This document shows, in pieces, positions 10,653-21,119 of a DNA stretch of 64,000 bases (within the stretch, counting starts at the first letter, position 1; each line of letters opens with the position of its first letter). The notes under the pieces are model-generated. The model saw only the letters and a program-made list of their open reading frames with translations. It was not told the origin of the DNA and did no database searches. Made by a program: the position numbers and the translations under genes. Source of the stretch: Cellvibrio sp. OA-2007 (GTDB taxonomy: Bacteria; Pseudomonadota; Gammaproteobacteria; Pseudomonadales; Cellvibrionaceae); NCBI RefSeq assembly GCF_000953825.1, contig NZ_BBUL01000081.1, forward strand, positions 34,911 through 98,910, given 5' to 3'.

Positions 10653-11834
10653 ATGTTTGAATTAGTTGATAGCATTCATCAAAACGCAGTAATCAAAGTG
10701 ATCGGTGTTGGTGGTGGCGGCGGAAACGCAGTTAAACACATGATCGCGAGTAAAATTGAAGGCGTAGAATTTATTTGCGCCAACACCGATTCGCAAGCAT
10801 TGAAAGATATAGATGCGCGCACTGTGTTGCAGCTCGGCAACACCATGACCAAAGGTTTGGGTGCTGGAGCCAATCCGGAAATTGGTCGTCAAGCAGCGAT
10901 GGAAGATCGCGAGCGCATCGCCGAAGTATTGCGCGGTGCCGATATGGTGTTTATCGCTGCCGGTATGGGCGGTGGTACAGGTACGGGTGCGGCACCGGTG
11001 GTGGCAGAAGTAGCACGTGATCTCGGTATTTTGACTGTTGCTGTCGTCACCAAGCCTTTTCCTTTCGAAGGTAAAAAGCGCATGTTGATTGCTGACGCGG
11101 GTATTAAAGAGTTGGGCGAACGCGTTGACTCTCTAATTACAATTCCGAACGAAAAGCTGCTGTCGGTTTTGGGAAAATCAACTAGCTTGCTCGATGCTTT
11201 CAAGGCTGCAAACAATGTATTGCTGGGCGCTGTGCAGGGTATTGCGGATTTGATTATTCGCCCAGGTATGATCAACGTAGACTTTGCTGACGTAAGAACT
11301 GTCATGTCGGAAATGGGTATGGCGATGATGGGAACTGGCCGCGCAACTGGCGAAAATCGTGCGCGTGAAGCAGCTGAAGCCGCTATTCGCAGTCCGTTGT
11401 TGGAAGATGTGAACTTGCAGGGTGCGCGCGGCATCTTGGTGAACATCACTGCTGGTATTGATCTGTCACTCGGTGAATACTCTGAAGTCGGTAACATTAT
11501 TGAAGAGTTTGCTTCCGGCGATGCTACCGTGGTGGTGGGTACTGTAATCGATCCAGAAATGACCAATGAATTGCGTGTGACGGTAGTTGCAACTGGTTTG
11601 GGTGTTATTGCTAGCGCTGTTGCGCCACTAAAAGAAACTAAGCCAACTCCAACCAAAGTTGTCGATAACACTCGTCGTACTTCGCCGCCTGTTGATTATG
11701 CGGCACTTGATCGCCCTGCACATTTGCGCGCTAACGCACAGTCATCCAGTGCAGCTGCGTTGGCTGCACCTTTGGGCGACAAAGAGTTGGAGTATCTTGA
11801 TATTCCTGCATTCTTGCGTCGCCAAGCTGATTAA
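10653..11834 (+). CDS. ftsZ: Cell division GTPase FtsZ
   Basis: Tubulin homologue that polymerises into the Z ring. I chose ATG 10653 over the in-frame GTG 10647 because AGGGG at 10641-10645 is 7 bases from the ATG but only 1 from the GTG, and because the family usually begins MFE. The 393-residue product has [14 protein letters not shown], the GTP signature [16 protein letters not shown], the T7 loop region [11 protein letters not shown], a linker of about 50 residues and the C-terminal conserved peptide [15 protein letters not shown] that binds FtsA and ZipA. Confidence 0.98.
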   Translation: MFELVDSIHQNAVIKVIGVGGGGGNAVKHMIASKIEGVEFICANTDSQALKDIDARTVLQLGNTMTKGLGAGANPEIGRQAAMEDRERIAEVLRGADMVFIAAGMGGGTGTGAAPVVAEVARDLGILTVAVVTKPFPFEGKKRMLIADAGIKELGERVDSLITIPNEKLLSVLGKSTSLLDAFKAANNVLLGAVQGIADLIIRPGMINVDFADVRTVMSEMGMAMMGTGRATGENRAREAAEAAIRSPLLEDVNLQGARGILVNITAGIDLSLGEYSEVGNIIEEFASGDATVVVGTVIDPEMTNELRVTVVATGLGVIASAVAPLKETKPTPTKVVDNTRRTSPPVDYAALDRPAHLRANAQSSSAAALAAPLGDKELEYLDIPAFLRRQAD

Positions 11835-11965
11835 TCGGCTTTTAGCTATAGGGGAGATTGCCAGTTTTAACTGGTTCGTGGTTTCTCTGATTGGTAATAT
11901 GCCCACGAAAATCAGGCCGTACCTGTTGTGCGGTATTGAAGCGGTGAGACGAGTAAGGGGTTGAA

Positions 11966-12877
11966 ATGATCAAACAGCGAACGCTTAAAAATGCGATACG
12001 TACGACTGGAGTAGGGCTTCATACGGGTGATCGAATTCATCTAACCCTGTTACCAGCTCCAGTCGATACGGGCATAGTTTTTCGCCGGGTGGATTTAAAT
12101 CCGCCGGTAGAAATCAAAGCAACCGCTAAAAATGTAGGTGAAACGACACTTTCTACCTGCCTGATTAAAGATGATGTTCGGGTCTCTACTGTTGAGCACT
12201 TGATGTCAGCTATGGCTGGGCTGGGTATAGATAATGCGATTGTCGAATTAAATGCGCCTGAAATTCCGATCATGGATGGCAGCGCCGGTCCCTTTGTGTT
12301 TTTGATTCAATCTGCCGGTGTTCAGGAACAGAATGCGCCCAAAAAGTTTGTTCGTATTAAAAAAGAAGTAACATTGAAAGATGGCGATAAATTTGCCAGT
12401 TTTGCTCCTTTCGATGGCTTCAAAGTCTCGTTCTCTATCGAGTTTGATCACCCTGTATTTAAAGATCGTCGTCCCCAGACTGAGCTGGAATTCTCCAGCT
12501 CAACCTTCGTCAAAGATATCAGTCGTGCGCGTACCTTTGGTTTTATGCATGAAATTGAATACTTGCGCTCCAAGGGGCTTGCCCGTGGCGGCAGTATGGA
12601 TAATGCAATTGTAGTGGATCAATACAAGATTCTTAATGAAGACGGTCTCCGCTTTGATGATGAGTTTGTGAAGCACAAGGTGCTCGACGCCATCGGCGAT
12701 TTGTATATGCTCGGCAATAGTTTGATTTGTGAATATAGAGCGCATAAGTCAGGCCACTCACTTAATAATCGCGCCTTAAGGCTGTTGATTGAGCAGCCAG
12801 ATGCGTGGGAGATAGTGACTTTTGAAGAGGGGCAGCAGGTACCCATCGCTTATATGCCTCCAATAGCCGCTGCCTGA
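11966..12877 (+). CDS. lpxC: UDP-3-O-acyl-N-acetylglucosamine deacetylase LpxC
   Basis: Zinc amidase catalysing the committed step of lipid A synthesis. The 303-residue length is standard. The start [19 protein letters not shown] is typical, the zinc ligand His lies in [18 protein letters not shown], and the second zinc/catalytic segment is [15 protein letters not shown] followed by HKSGHSLNN. The gene lies 131 bases after ftsZ, in a gap that contains a short CCAGTTTTAACTGG palindrome near 11859; an own promoter there is plausible but not evident. Confidence 0.97.
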   Translation: MIKQRTLKNAIRTTGVGLHTGDRIHLTLLPAPVDTGIVFRRVDLNPPVEIKATAKNVGETTLSTCLIKDDVRVSTVEHLMSAMAGLGIDNAIVELNAPEIPIMDGSAGPFVFLIQSAGVQEQNAPKKFVRIKKEVTLKDGDKFASFAPFDGFKVSFSIEFDHPVFKDRRPQTELEFSSSTFVKDISRARTFGFMHEIEYLRSKGLARGGSMDNAIVVDQYKILNEDGLRFDDEFVKHKVLDAIGDLYMLGNSLICEYRAHKSGHSLNNRALRLLIEQPDAWEIVTFEEGQQVPIAYMPPIAAA

Positions 12878-13040
12878 TAGGCTTCGGTATTATGTCTAAT
12901 TTTTAAACGACGGCTAAATTTACACTTGTTAAACCCTTCCTATCTATGCGATATTTCGAGCTTATGCCGCTTTAGGCGTATTGCAAGGAATCTCCGCACT
13001 GCCACATTTCTTCTGAGAAACTGTTGTAACTGGCTGATTT

Positions 13041-13082
13041 AAAACACTTTTTATTAGTTATTTAATAAGGTGAAAGTGTTTT
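13041..13082 (+). terminator. Long AT-rich hairpin after lpxC, possible terminator
   Basis: AAAACACTTT at 13041-13050 pairs perfectly with AAAGTGTTTT at 13073-13082. Inside it, TTATTA pairs with TAATAA around a six-base loop. The 3' arm ends in TTTT. The structure lies 164 bases after lpxC, so it may end the dcw message or act in the leader of the next gene. Function is inferred only from the inverted repeat. Confidence 0.45.
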
Positions 13083-13098
13083 CATTGGATGTCCAACT

Positions 13099-13122
13099 GC
13101 GTTTCACCCGAGGGTGAAACGC
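13099..13122 (+). other. Perfect GC-rich palindrome between lpxC and the M23 gene
   Basis: GCGTTTCACCC and GGGTGAAACGC form an 11-bp perfect inverted repeat with a two-base centre, 17 bases after the preceding AT-rich hairpin. There is no adjacent T-run. It could be an RNA hairpin in the leader of the peptidase gene, or a protein-binding operator. In enterobacteria this interval carries secM, but no secM-like reading frame is visible here. Confidence 0.4.
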
Positions 13123-13210
13123 GATCTGAGAGTCGAATTTTTTATCGAAAACTCATCGGGCAAGACCCGAGGTGAATGGTTTTTTAACCTATAAAAAAGT
13201 AGATTTCCAA

Positions 13211-14140
13211 ATGAAGATTATTATCGTCAACAAAGACCATGCACAAGCTCGCAGTTTCACCTTGGGTGGGTGGACACGCGCGTTTCTGTCTGTGTGTCTG
13301 TTGGGAATTCCCACTTTTGTTGGCGCCTGGGGCTATAGTTGGCTGGTATCTGATGAGCGGGATGGCTTTTTTAACACTGATACTAAAGCCTGGATGGACA
13401 TTCTCTCTGCACGAGAGTCTGAAATTGAGCAGGAGCGAGCAGCGTCAGAAGCACAAATCGCTGCGCTAACAAGTAAAATGGGGGAGTTGCAGGCACGATT
13501 AATGCGCTTGGATGCCCTTGGTGAAAAACTCACATCTGCGGCAAACTTAGAGCAAGGCGAGTTTGATTTCAGCCAAATTCCAGCACTCGGCGGCCCTTCT
13601 AAATCCAGTCCGGAAACGCTTTATTCTGCGCCCGATTTTTTCACTGCAATAGATCTACTTTCCCAGCAAGTTGACAGTCGCGAACAGCAGCTCAACACAA
13701 TAGAGTCCCTACTTGCCAACCGTAGCTTGCAACAAGAGACACTTGTGTCTGGTGCTCCTGTCGCCAATGCTTGGGTTTCATCTCGCTATGGCTACCGCAA
13801 AGATCCATTTACCGGTAAGACTGCATTTCATTCGGGTATTGATTTCACTGCACGCCAAGGCAGCAAAGTTAGCACGGTAGCTGCCGGTGTGGTGAATTGG
13901 GCTGGGCGTCATCCTGAATATGGCAATATGGTGGAAATTAAACATGGCGACGGGTTGGTTACTCGCTATGCGCACAACACCACTAATCTTGTTAAGGCGG
14001 GTGATGTTGTAAAAAAGGGACAAGTGATTGCCCTGTCGGGATCAACGGGGCGATCAACAGCGCCTCATGTCCATTTTGAGGTCTACAAAAATGGTCGCGT
14101 AGTAGATCCAGCCAGCTATATCCGCCGCACTAATCGCTAA
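13211..14140 (+). CDS. Membrane-anchored M23 (LytM-type) peptidase
   Basis: Predicted periplasmic murein endopeptidase or divisome activator. ATG 13211 gives 309 residues; an in-frame GTG at 13172 would add 13 residues with no better ribosome site. A membrane anchor (FLSVCLLGIPTFVGAWGYSW) lies at about residues 25-44, followed by a coiled coil (about 60-115). The C-terminal LytM domain has an intact zinc site: His207 and Asp211 in HSGID and the pair His286/His288 in HVHFE. A gene of this type between lpxC and secA is also known in Pseudomonas, where a DUF721 gene accompanies it; that gene is missing here. Confidence 0.93.
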   Translation: MKIIIVNKDHAQARSFTLGGWTRAFLSVCLLGIPTFVGAWGYSWLVSDERDGFFNTDTKAWMDILSARESEIEQERAASEAQIAALTSKMGELQARLMRLDALGEKLTSAANLEQGEFDFSQIPALGGPSKSSPETLYSAPDFFTAIDLLSQQVDSREQQLNTIESLLANRSLQQETLVSGAPVANAWVSSRYGYRKDPFTGKTAFHSGIDFTARQGSKVSTVAAGVVNWAGRHPEYGNMVEIKHGDGLVTRYAHNTTNLVKAGDVVKKGQVIALSGSTGRSTAPHVHFEVYKNGRVVDPASYIRRTNR

Positions 14141-14297
14141 AATCATCTCTTCAGCTGAGAAGCATATTTCGTTCTTGCTTTACTCGGCTCCTTCCTATTT
14201 ACTTGCCAGCCTTACCTTAGGGTACTTCTAGGTTATTTCGCCTGTATTTCGCTGTGCAAAATGTATTCAGTCTATGGAATTTTTACGGTATTAAAAA

Positions 14298-17027
14298 ATG
14301 ATCGGTAAGTTAATCAAGGCAGTTTTTGGTTCAAAAAATGAGCGTGAGCTAAAGCGCATGAATAAAGTTGTGCAGCGTATTAATGCGCTTGAGCCAGATA
14401 TGCAAAAGCTCAGTGATGATCAACTGAAGGCAAAAACAACAGAATTTCGCGAGCGTTTTCAAAAAGGTGAAACCCTTGATCAATTGTTACCGGAAGCTTT
14501 TGCAACAGTGCGCGAAGCTGGGCATCGTGTTCTTGGTATGCGCCACTTTGATGTGCAAATGATTGGCGGTATGACTCTGCACGAAGGGCGTATTGCGGAA
14601 ATGCGTACCGGTGAGGGGAAAACTTTGGTGTCTACACTGCCTAGTTATCTTCATGCATTGACGGGAAAAGGTGTCCATATAGTTACAGTGAATGACTATT
14701 TGGCAAGTCGTGATGCTAACTGGATGATGCCGTTGTACGAGTTTCTCGGAATGACGGTGGGTGTTATTCAATCTATGCAGCCACAAGCGGTTAAACGTGC
14801 AGCCTATGCCGCAGATGTGACCTACGGCACCAATAACGAATACGGTTTTGATTACCTGCGCGACAACATGGCGCTTAGTAAGCGTGATAAAGTTCAGCGC
14901 GAACTTAATTTTGCTGTTATCGATGAGGTAGATTCGATCCTTATCGATGAAGCGCGTACCCCGCTTATTATTTCTGGCGCAGCAGAAAATAGTGCGGAGA
15001 TGTATAAGCGCGTTAATCAGTTGGTACTAAAGCTGAAGCGCCAAATTGATAACGGGGAGGATGGTGATCGTCGAGTGATTAGCGACCCTGGTCACTTTAC
15101 GGTCGATGAAAAATCACGTCAGGTTGAATTGACCGAAGACGGCCATCAAAAAGTAGAAGATTTATTAATTCAAGCTGGCTTGCTGCAAGCAGATCAAAAT
15201 CTTTATGCCGCGAATAATCTTTCGCTGTTGCATCACGTCAATTCTGCGCTGCGTGCTCATGCGCTTTTCCATCTCAATGTTGAATACATTGTTCAGGAGG
15301 GGCAGGTAGTGTTAATTGATGAGCACACTGGCCGTACTATGCCAGGGCGTCGCTTATCGGAAGGTTTACATCAGGCGATTGAAGCTAAAGAAGGTGTGGC
15401 AATTCAAAGCGAAAGTCAGACACTTGCGTCTACTACCTTTCAAAATTATTTCCGTCTCTACCCAACCTTATCCGGTATGACCGGTACGGCCGATACCGAA
15501 GCCTATGAGTTCCGTGAAATTTATGGCTTGGATGTGGTGGTAATTCCTACCAATAAAACTGTGCAGCGTTTGGATATGAATGATAAGGTTTTCTTATCGC
15601 TCGAAGAAAAATACCTTGCCATTGTTGAAGACATTAAATTATTTCAAACTAAAAATGCCCCTATTTTGGTAGGTACAGCATCGATTGAAACGTCGGAAGA
15701 AATGTCGCGCCGCCTGACTGCTGCAGGCATTAAACATCAAGTGCTCAATGCAAAATTTCACGCTCAAGAAGCTGAAATTATTGCCCAGGCTGGGCGCCCA
15801 GCTACGGTAACTATCGCCACCAATATGGCCGGTCGCGGTACCGACATTGTGTTGGGAGGACGCTGGGAATCAGATGTTGCAAAGTTGGAAAATCCAACGC
15901 CAGAGCAAATCGCAGCAGTTAAAGCTGAATGGAAAATTCGCCATGAAGCCGTGTTGGCTGCGGGTGGGTTACACATTATTGGCACCGAACGTCATGAGTC
16001 GCGCCGTATCGATAATCAGTTGCGCGGTCGTGCGGGGCGCCAAGGTGATCCGGGTTTAACGCGTTTTTATCTGTCCTTAGAAGACAACTTAATGCGTATT
16101 TTTGCATCCGAGCGTGTGCGTAATTTTATGCAGGCATTGGGGATGGAAAAAGGTGAGGCAATTGAGCACCGCATGGTTAACAACGCTATCGAAAAGGCGC
16201 AGCGTAAAGTGGAAGGGCGCAATTTTGATATCCGTAAACAATTACTTGAGTTTGATGATGTTGCCAATGATCAACGTCAGATTATTTATCATCAGCGCAA
16301 TGAATTGTTAGACGCAGATTCAATTCGCGACACCATTACTGCCGTGCGCGAAGAAGTAGTTGATGATTTGGTAAGTGAATTTATTCCGCCGCAATCAATT
16401 GAAGATCAATGGAATATTCCTGGTCTGGAAAAACAAATTGAAAGCGATTTTGGCCTGCGTCTGCCTATCGCCAAATGGTTGGAAGAAGATACTCGCCTGC
16501 ATGAAGAAACGTTGCGCAAGAAAATCCTTGCTGAAATTCAGGGCGCGTATGATGCGAAGTGTGAGCGTGTTGGCGAAATAATGTTTGAGATTGAAAAGCA
16601 AGTTATGTTGCAGGTGTTGGATAATGCTTGGAAAGATCACCTTGCCACTATGGATCATCTGCGTCAGGGAATTAATTTGCGCTCCTATGCGCAAAAAAAT
16701 CCTAAGCAGGAATACAAGCGTGAAGCATTTGAACTTTTCCAAAGTTTATTGATGACGGTGAAGCGAGAAACTGTACATTTAATGGCGCGGGTTGAACCTA
16801 TTTCACGCGAACAAATGGAAGAGATGGAAAATCAACGTCGCGAGGAATTGGCGCGTCAAAAAATGCAGCTGCGTCACGATGAACTTTCGTCCTTGGGGCA
16901 ACCTGAGGCCCAACGGGCAGCGCCACAAAATCAAGTGGTGCGCGAAGGTCGTAAAGTAGGGCGCAACGATCCATGCCCTTGTGGCTCTGGGAAAAAATTC
17001 AAAAGTTGTCACGGTGCTTTAGAGTAA
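14298..17027 (+). CDS. secA: Preprotein translocase ATPase SecA
   Basis: Motor ATPase driving protein export through SecYEG. The 909-residue length is typical of gammaproteobacteria. Walker A is [12 protein letters not shown] near residue 105 and the DEAD-like Walker B is [16 protein letters not shown]. The second nucleotide domain contains [14 protein letters not shown] and [11 protein letters not shown]. The C-terminal zinc motif [16 protein letters not shown], which binds SecB and phospholipid, is intact. The ribosome site is weak (only A-rich bases before ATG), and the 157-base upstream gap may carry its own promoter. No secM is present upstream. Confidence 0.98.
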   Translation: MIGKLIKAVFGSKNERELKRMNKVVQRINALEPDMQKLSDDQLKAKTTEFRERFQKGETLDQLLPEAFATVREAGHRVLGMRHFDVQMIGGMTLHEGRIAEMRTGEGKTLVSTLPSYLHALTGKGVHIVTVNDYLASRDANWMMPLYEFLGMTVGVIQSMQPQAVKRAAYAADVTYGTNNEYGFDYLRDNMALSKRDKVQRELNFAVIDEVDSILIDEARTPLIISGAAENSAEMYKRVNQLVLKLKRQIDNGEDGDRRVISDPGHFTVDEKSRQVELTEDGHQKVEDLLIQAGLLQADQNLYAANNLSLLHHVNSALRAHALFHLNVEYIVQEGQVVLIDEHTGRTMPGRRLSEGLHQAIEAKEGVAIQSESQTLASTTFQNYFRLYPTLSGMTGTADTEAYEFREIYGLDVVVIPTNKTVQRLDMNDKVFLSLEEKYLAIVEDIKLFQTKNAPILVGTASIETSEEMSRRLTAAGIKHQVLNAKFHAQEAEIIAQAGRPATVTIATNMAGRGTDIVLGGRWESDVAKLENPTPEQIAAVKAEWKIRHEAVLAAGGLHIIGTERHESRRIDNQLRGRAGRQGDPGLTRFYLSLEDNLMRIFASERVRNFMQALGMEKGEAIEHRMVNNAIEKAQRKVEGRNFDIRKQLLEFDDVANDQRQIIYHQRNELLDADSIRDTITAVREEVVDDLVSEFIPPQSIEDQWNIPGLEKQIESDFGLRLPIAKWLEEDTRLHEETLRKKILAEIQGAYDAKCERVGEIMFEIEKQVMLQVLDNAWKDHLATMDHLRQGINLRSYAQKNPKQEYKREAFELFQSLLMTVKRETVHLMARVEPISREQMEEMENQRREELARQKMQLRHDELSSLGQPEAQRAAPQNQVVREGRKVGRNDPCPCGSGKKFKSCHGALE

Positions 17028-17037
17028 TGTTTTCCAC

Positions 17038-17063
17038 CAGAGCCTCGCAATTGCGAGGCTCTG
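17038..17063 (+). terminator. Hairpin after secA
   Basis: A perfect 13-bp inverted repeat centred at AATT (arms CAGAGCCTCGCAA and TTGCGAGGCTCTG) starts 11 bases after the secA stop. The bases that follow (TGCATTTGG) are only moderately T-rich, so it is a plausible but not strong intrinsic terminator, possibly bidirectional or allowing readthrough into argJ. Confidence 0.6.
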
Positions 17064-17124
17064 TGCATTTGGCTAGGCTTTCTTATTAGAAAATTGATTC
17101 TGAACAAATATCGAGATTTATATT

Positions 17125-18345
17125 ATGGCCGTAGGTGAATATCCATTTCCGCACATGCATCCAGTAAAGGGTGTGAAATTAACCGCAGTGAGCGCCGGAA
17201 TTAAAAAAGTCGGTCGCCGCGATGTGGTTTTATTTGAGCTGGCCGAAGGCAGTAGTGTTGCCGGTGTGTTTACAAAAAATGCCTTTTGCGCGGCACCGGT
17301 GACTGTCTGCAGAGAACATTTGGCGGCACAGCCTATTCGCTTTTTGATAATCAACTCGGGCAATGCCAATGCCTGTACTGGTGAACAAGGTTTGCTGGAT
17401 GCCAAAGCGACCTGCGCTGCAATTGCTGAGCGCGCGGGAGTTAAGCCTGAGCAAGTCCTGCCCTTTTCAACGGGCGTTATTGGTGAGCCATTGCCGGTGC
17501 AAAAAATTATTGCGGTAGTTCCTGAGGCATTGGAAAAGGCGAATGAAAATGGCTGGGAAGATGCGGGCGCTGGCATTATGACCACCGATACACGCCCCAA
17601 GGGTTTTAGTCAGCAGTTTGAATATCAAGGTAAGCTGATTACCGTTAATGGTATCTCCAAAGGCGCGGGCATGATTAAGCCCAATATGGCGACCATGCTC
17701 GGTTATATCGCCACTGATGCAAAAGTTTCGCAAGAATTGCTGCAACAGTTAGCTCGTGAAGCTGCCGATAAATCGTTTAATCGCATTACTATTGATGGCG
17801 ATACCTCGACTAACGACTCTTGCATTTTAATTGCTACCGGTCAGGTGGATCTGCCCGAGGTGAATACTGCCAGTGGCGAACTCTACGAAAAATTGCGTGA
17901 AGTTATTCTCGCTGCGCATGTGCATCTTGCTAAAAGCATTGTTAGTGATGGCGAAGGCGCAACCAAGTTTGTTACGGTTGCAGTCAGTGGTGGTGCTAAT
18001 CGCGATGAGTGTTTGGATGTCGCCTATGCCGTGGCGCATTCACCCTTAATTAAAACTGCACTTTTTGCTTCAGACCCTAATTGGGGGCGCATTGTGGCGG
18101 CAATCGGTTATGCTGGCGTGCCTGATTTGGATGCGACCAAAGTTCGTGTGCATTTGAACGATACGCTAATCGTTGAAAACGGCGGCCGTGCAAAAACCTA
18201 TACGGAAGAGCAGGGGCAAGCGGTGATGAGCCAAGCTGAAATTGCGATTAATATCAATTTGGGCCGCGGCGACTTTGCTGAAACTGTGTGGACGACCGAT
18301 CTCTCCTATGAATATGTGCGCATCAATGCGGACTACCGCTCTTAA
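17125..18345 (+). CDS. argJ: Bifunctional glutamate N-acetyltransferase / ornithine acetyltransferase ArgJ
   Basis: Moves the acetyl group from N-acetylornithine to glutamate in the cyclic arginine pathway, and may also acetylate glutamate from acetyl-CoA. The 406-residue precursor contains the self-cleavage site in KPNMATMLGYIATDAK, where Thr after Ala becomes the N-terminal nucleophile of the beta chain. Other family motifs are INSGNANACTG, PFSTGVIGEPLP and TIDGDTSTNDSC. secA-argJ adjacency is also seen in Pseudomonas. Confidence 0.97.
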   Translation: MAVGEYPFPHMHPVKGVKLTAVSAGIKKVGRRDVVLFELAEGSSVAGVFTKNAFCAAPVTVCREHLAAQPIRFLIINSGNANACTGEQGLLDAKATCAAIAERAGVKPEQVLPFSTGVIGEPLPVQKIIAVVPEALEKANENGWEDAGAGIMTTDTRPKGFSQQFEYQGKLITVNGISKGAGMIKPNMATMLGYIATDAKVSQELLQQLAREAADKSFNRITIDGDTSTNDSCILIATGQVDLPEVNTASGELYEKLREVILAAHVHLAKSIVSDGEGATKFVTVAVSGGANRDECLDVAYAVAHSPLIKTALFASDPNWGRIVAAIGYAGVPDLDATKVRVHLNDTLIVENGGRAKTYTEEQGQAVMSQAEIAININLGRGDFAETVWTTDLSYEYVRINADYRS

Positions 18346-18362
18346 TTGTTTTGCATTTCATC

Positions 18363-19316
18363 GTGACTAAATTACTGCATGTTGCCGTTGGTGTGATTGT
18401 AAATGCTGACGGCAAAATTCTTATCGCCAAACGTCCGCTAAGCGCCCATCAAGGTGGCTTGTGGGAGTTTCCTGGCGGTAAGGTCGATGCTGGCGAAACA
18501 ATTGAGCAAGCGCTAGTGCGTGAATTGCATGAAGAGCTTGCGATTAATGTGCTCGCCAGTCAGCCGCTTATTCAAATTCGCCATCACTACCCAGATAAAT
18601 CCGTTTTGCTGGATGTGCACAAAGTCACCCAATTCTCGGGTGTTCCGGTGGGCAATGAAGGTCAGCCTGTTCAGTGGGTAGATGCCAAAGCGCTGCCGAG
18701 CTTTGAATTTCCCGCTGCGAATCGCCCGATTATTTCTGCGATTAATCTGCCGGAAAAATATCTGATTAGCGGCACTTATCGCGATGAAGATGATTTTATT
18801 GCGCGATTAAACAAGGCGTTGGCACAAGGCTTATCTATAGTGCAGTTGCGTATTGGCGATTTTAATTTGAATACGCATCGGCCGTTGCTGAATAAGACGC
18901 TGGCAGCGGTTAACCAAGCCGGTGCGCGTTTAGTTGTTAATTGCTCTCTCGCTGAATTTACTCGAATTGCAAATTCTCGCCCTGAACAACATATAGGATT
19001 ACATCTCAATAGCCATCATGCTGTGGCTATACATCAGCGGCCTGTTGCTGCGCAGGTGTTGTTTGGTGTTTCCTGTCACAATGCAGAAGAGATTATTCAT
19101 GCACAACAGATAGGTGCAGACTATCTCGTCTTATCGCCAGTATTGCCGACCCACTCTCATCCATCCGCGCAGCTATTGGGCTGGGAGCTGTTTGCCGCGC
19201 TTGTAGAGCAATCAAATGTGCCTGTCTATGCCTTGGGCGGAGTTGGCGATGAACATTTAACTGTTGCGCGCTCGTGCGGCGCACAGGGTGTTGCGGGCAT
19301 TAGTGCTTGGTGGTAG
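18363..19316 (+). CDS. mutT: MutT-type Nudix hydrolase fused to a thiamine-phosphate-synthase-like domain
   Basis: The N-terminal half (about residues 1-130) is an 8-oxo-dGTP diphosphatase-type Nudix domain. Its Nudix box is GKVDAGETIEQALVRELHEE, with Ala where the usual Gly follows. The C-terminal half (about 140-317) resembles ThiE/TenI: GLSIVQLRIGDF, ADYLVLSPVLPTHSHP and VYALGGVGDEHL. I chose GTG 18363 because E. coli MutT starts at the same point; TTG 18351 is also open. The same two-domain protein follows argJ in Pseudomonas. The synthase half lacks several expected phosphate and Mg residues, so its activity is doubtful; the nucleotide-sanitising role is probable. Confidence 0.9.
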   Translation: MTKLLHVAVGVIVNADGKILIAKRPLSAHQGGLWEFPGGKVDAGETIEQALVRELHEELAINVLASQPLIQIRHHYPDKSVLLDVHKVTQFSGVPVGNEGQPVQWVDAKALPSFEFPAANRPIISAINLPEKYLISGTYRDEDDFIARLNKALAQGLSIVQLRIGDFNLNTHRPLLNKTLAAVNQAGARLVVNCSLAEFTRIANSRPEQHIGLHLNSHHAVAIHQRPVAAQVLFGVSCHNAEEIIHAQQIGADYLVLSPVLPTHSHPSAQLLGWELFAALVEQSNVPVYALGGVGDEHLTVARSCGAQGVAGISAWW

Positions 19317-19365
19317 CTGGTCGGTGAAAGGTAGAAGTTGCGCTCTGAGTTCAGTAGGGCAGCGA

Positions 19366-19578
19366 TTACTGATGCTGTTCATCCTCTGAATTAATATCCA
19401 AATTGTCCCCCGCGATGCGATGGTTTTCGCTCGCCCATTCACCTAAATCAATCAGACGGCAGCGATCACTGCAGAAGGGGCGATGAGGAAAGTCATCATT
19501 CCAGAGCACTGTTTTTTTACAGCTGGGGCAGGCGAGTTTGAGCGATGTCAGGTCAGAGTCGGACGATGTATTGTGCAT
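19366..19578 (-). CDS. yacG: DNA gyrase inhibitor / zinc-binding protein YacG
   Basis: Small zinc protein reported to bind GyrB and inhibit gyrase. The 70-residue product has the four-cysteine site CPSCKK and CSDRC, followed by the diagnostic [15 protein letters not shown]. The tail is acidic. It lies six bases downstream of coaE in the pilB-pilC-pilD-coaE-yacG order known from Pseudomonas, so it is probably the last gene of that transcript. Confidence 0.95.
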   Translation of the reverse strand: MHNTSSDSDLTSLKLACPSCKKTVLWNDDFPHRPFCSDRCRLIDLGEWASENHRIAGDNLDINSEDEQHQ

Positions 19579-19584
19579 AATGAG

Positions 19585-20211
19585 TCAGTTTGTTTGAGTG
19601 TGTGATTCTGCGCTGGACTGCGCCAATTCAAGATAAAGTTGATGCAGCCGTTCAACTTGGATTTCCAAGGCGTCAATACTGCCGTGGTTTTCAATAATGT
19701 CAGTTGCTCTTGCGCAACGTTCTTGGCGCGTGAGCTGGGTTTGCATAATGGCTTTGATTTGCGCCTCGTTGTTTTTGTCGCGCTGAGTGGCGCGCTCCAA
19801 TTGCAGTTGCTCGCTAGTATCGATTACTAAAATGCGATCCACTAATTGATATTGTTGTGTTTCCAGTAACAGCGGCGACGCAAGAATCGCGTAGGGGCTG
19901 GTGGCATTGGCAAGTTGGCGGCGAATTTCGGCGTTAATAATCGGGTGTAATAGGGCTTCGAGCCAGTGTTTTTCTGCTGGGTCGGCAAAGATAATGGCGC
20001 GCAGCTTGGCGCGGTTGAGATTGCCAGCGTCATCAAGAATGTCTGCGCCAAAGTGAGCGGCAATCTCTGCTAATGCCGGCTTTCCTTGAGCAACTACTTC
20101 GCGCGCGACTATATCCGCATCAACAACCTGTATACCGCGCGCGATGAATCTGTTGCTCGCTTCAGACTTGCCGCTGCCAATGCCGCCTGTGAGCCCAATA
20201 ATCAGAGGCAT
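19585..20211 (-). CDS. coaE: Dephospho-CoA kinase CoaE
   Basis: Final step of coenzyme A synthesis: phosphorylates dephospho-CoA at the 3' hydroxyl. The 208-residue P-loop kinase begins MPLIIGLTGGIGSGKS and carries the DADIVAREVV segment and the HPII lid motif (LLHPIINAEIRRQL). Length is standard. The start lies nine bases after the pilD stop, so translation is closely coupled. Confidence 0.97.
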   Translation of the reverse strand: MPLIIGLTGGIGSGKSEASNRFIARGIQVVDADIVAREVVAQGKPALAEIAAHFGADILDDAGNLNRAKLRAIIFADPAEKHWLEALLHPIINAEIRRQLANATSPYAILASPLLLETQQYQLVDRILVIDTSEQLQLERATQRDKNNEAQIKAIMQTQLTRQERCARATDIIENHGSIDALEIQVERLHQLYLELAQSSAESHTQTN

Positions 20212-20220
20212 TTATACCAC

Positions 20221-21117
20221 CTAGTGGGCGACAAACAGTTTTAAATAGGATTGATTGATGGTGTCGCCCCAGATAAAGGCAATCCAGCCGGCGATGGCTA
20301 GATAGGGGCCAAAGGGAATGGGGATATTTTTATCGCGACCACGAATAACAATCATACCGATACCAATCACTGCGCCCACAAGCGACGACAGCAAAATAAT
20401 CTGCGGCAACATTTGCCAGCCCATCCAGGCACCGAGCGCGGCGAGTAATTTAAAATCGCCGTAACCCATTCCCTCTTTACCCGTTAGCAGTTTAAACAGT
20501 TTATACACCGACCAGAGCGCCAAGTAACCCGCTATAGCCCCCCAGAGTGCGCTGGGCAAATCCGTAAATGCGCCAAAACTATTGGCGATTAAGCCGAGCC
20601 AAAGCAGGGGAAGGGTAATATCGTCAGGCAGTAAGTAGGTGTCAAAGTCGATCATAGTCAAAGCGATAAGCGACCAGGTAAATATGAGTGCCGCCAAGCC
20701 ATTCCAGTTAACACCAATATAATAAATAACGGCGATAGACAGTAAGCCTGTCACTAATTCAATGCTGGGGTAACGAATAGAAATCTTGGCCTTACAATTG
20801 GAACATTTTCCACGTAAAAACAAATAACTAATGACAGGAATGTTTTCCCACGGTTTTATCTTGTGGCCGCAGTGAGGGCAGCGAGAAACAGGAACCATTA
20901 AATTAAATGGTTCCTGCTTTGCATCGTTAGTCGGGAGTGACGCAATATCGCCATCATTGGCTAAGAAATCGCGACATTGATTTTGCCAGTCGCGTTCCAT
21001 CATCTTGGGTAGACGATAAATAACAACGTTTAGAAAACTACCCACGAGCAAGCCGAGAACTAAAGTGCAAGCCATTCCTAAAAGTGGATAGGCTTGTAAA
21101 GCTGAAAATAACGTCAC
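20221..21117 (-). CDS. pilD: Type IV prepilin peptidase / N-methyltransferase PilD
   Basis: Inner-membrane aspartyl protease that removes the leader of type IV prepilins and type II pseudopilins and methylates the new N terminus. The start is GTG at 21117, two bases after the pilC stop. The 298-residue protein shows the methylase-associated NVVIYRLPKMME region, the two-pair cysteine site CPHCGHKI and CSNCKAKI, and both catalytic aspartate motifs, MIDFDTYLLPDD and GMGYGDFKLLAALGAW. Its targets here would include the two pilins at 24451 and 27188. Confidence 0.97.
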   Translation of the reverse strand: MTLFSALQAYPLLGMACTLVLGLLVGSFLNVVIYRLPKMMERDWQNQCRDFLANDGDIASLPTNDAKQEPFNLMVPVSRCPHCGHKIKPWENIPVISYLFLRGKCSNCKAKISIRYPSIELVTGLLSIAVIYYIGVNWNGLAALIFTWSLIALTMIDFDTYLLPDDITLPLLWLGLIANSFGAFTDLPSALWGAIAGYLALWSVYKLFKLLTGKEGMGYGDFKLLAALGAWMGWQMLPQIILLSSLVGAVIGIGMIVIRGRDKNIPIPFGPYLAIAGWIAFIWGDTINQSYLKLFVAH

Positions 21118-21119
21118 GT

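Noticed and set aside
10889..11671. Long antisense open frame (260 codons) opposite ftsZ
   Set aside because: It follows the codon pattern of ftsZ in a mirrored frame, has Ser/Pro/Ile-rich content and no domain or start signal; a shadow of ftsZ.
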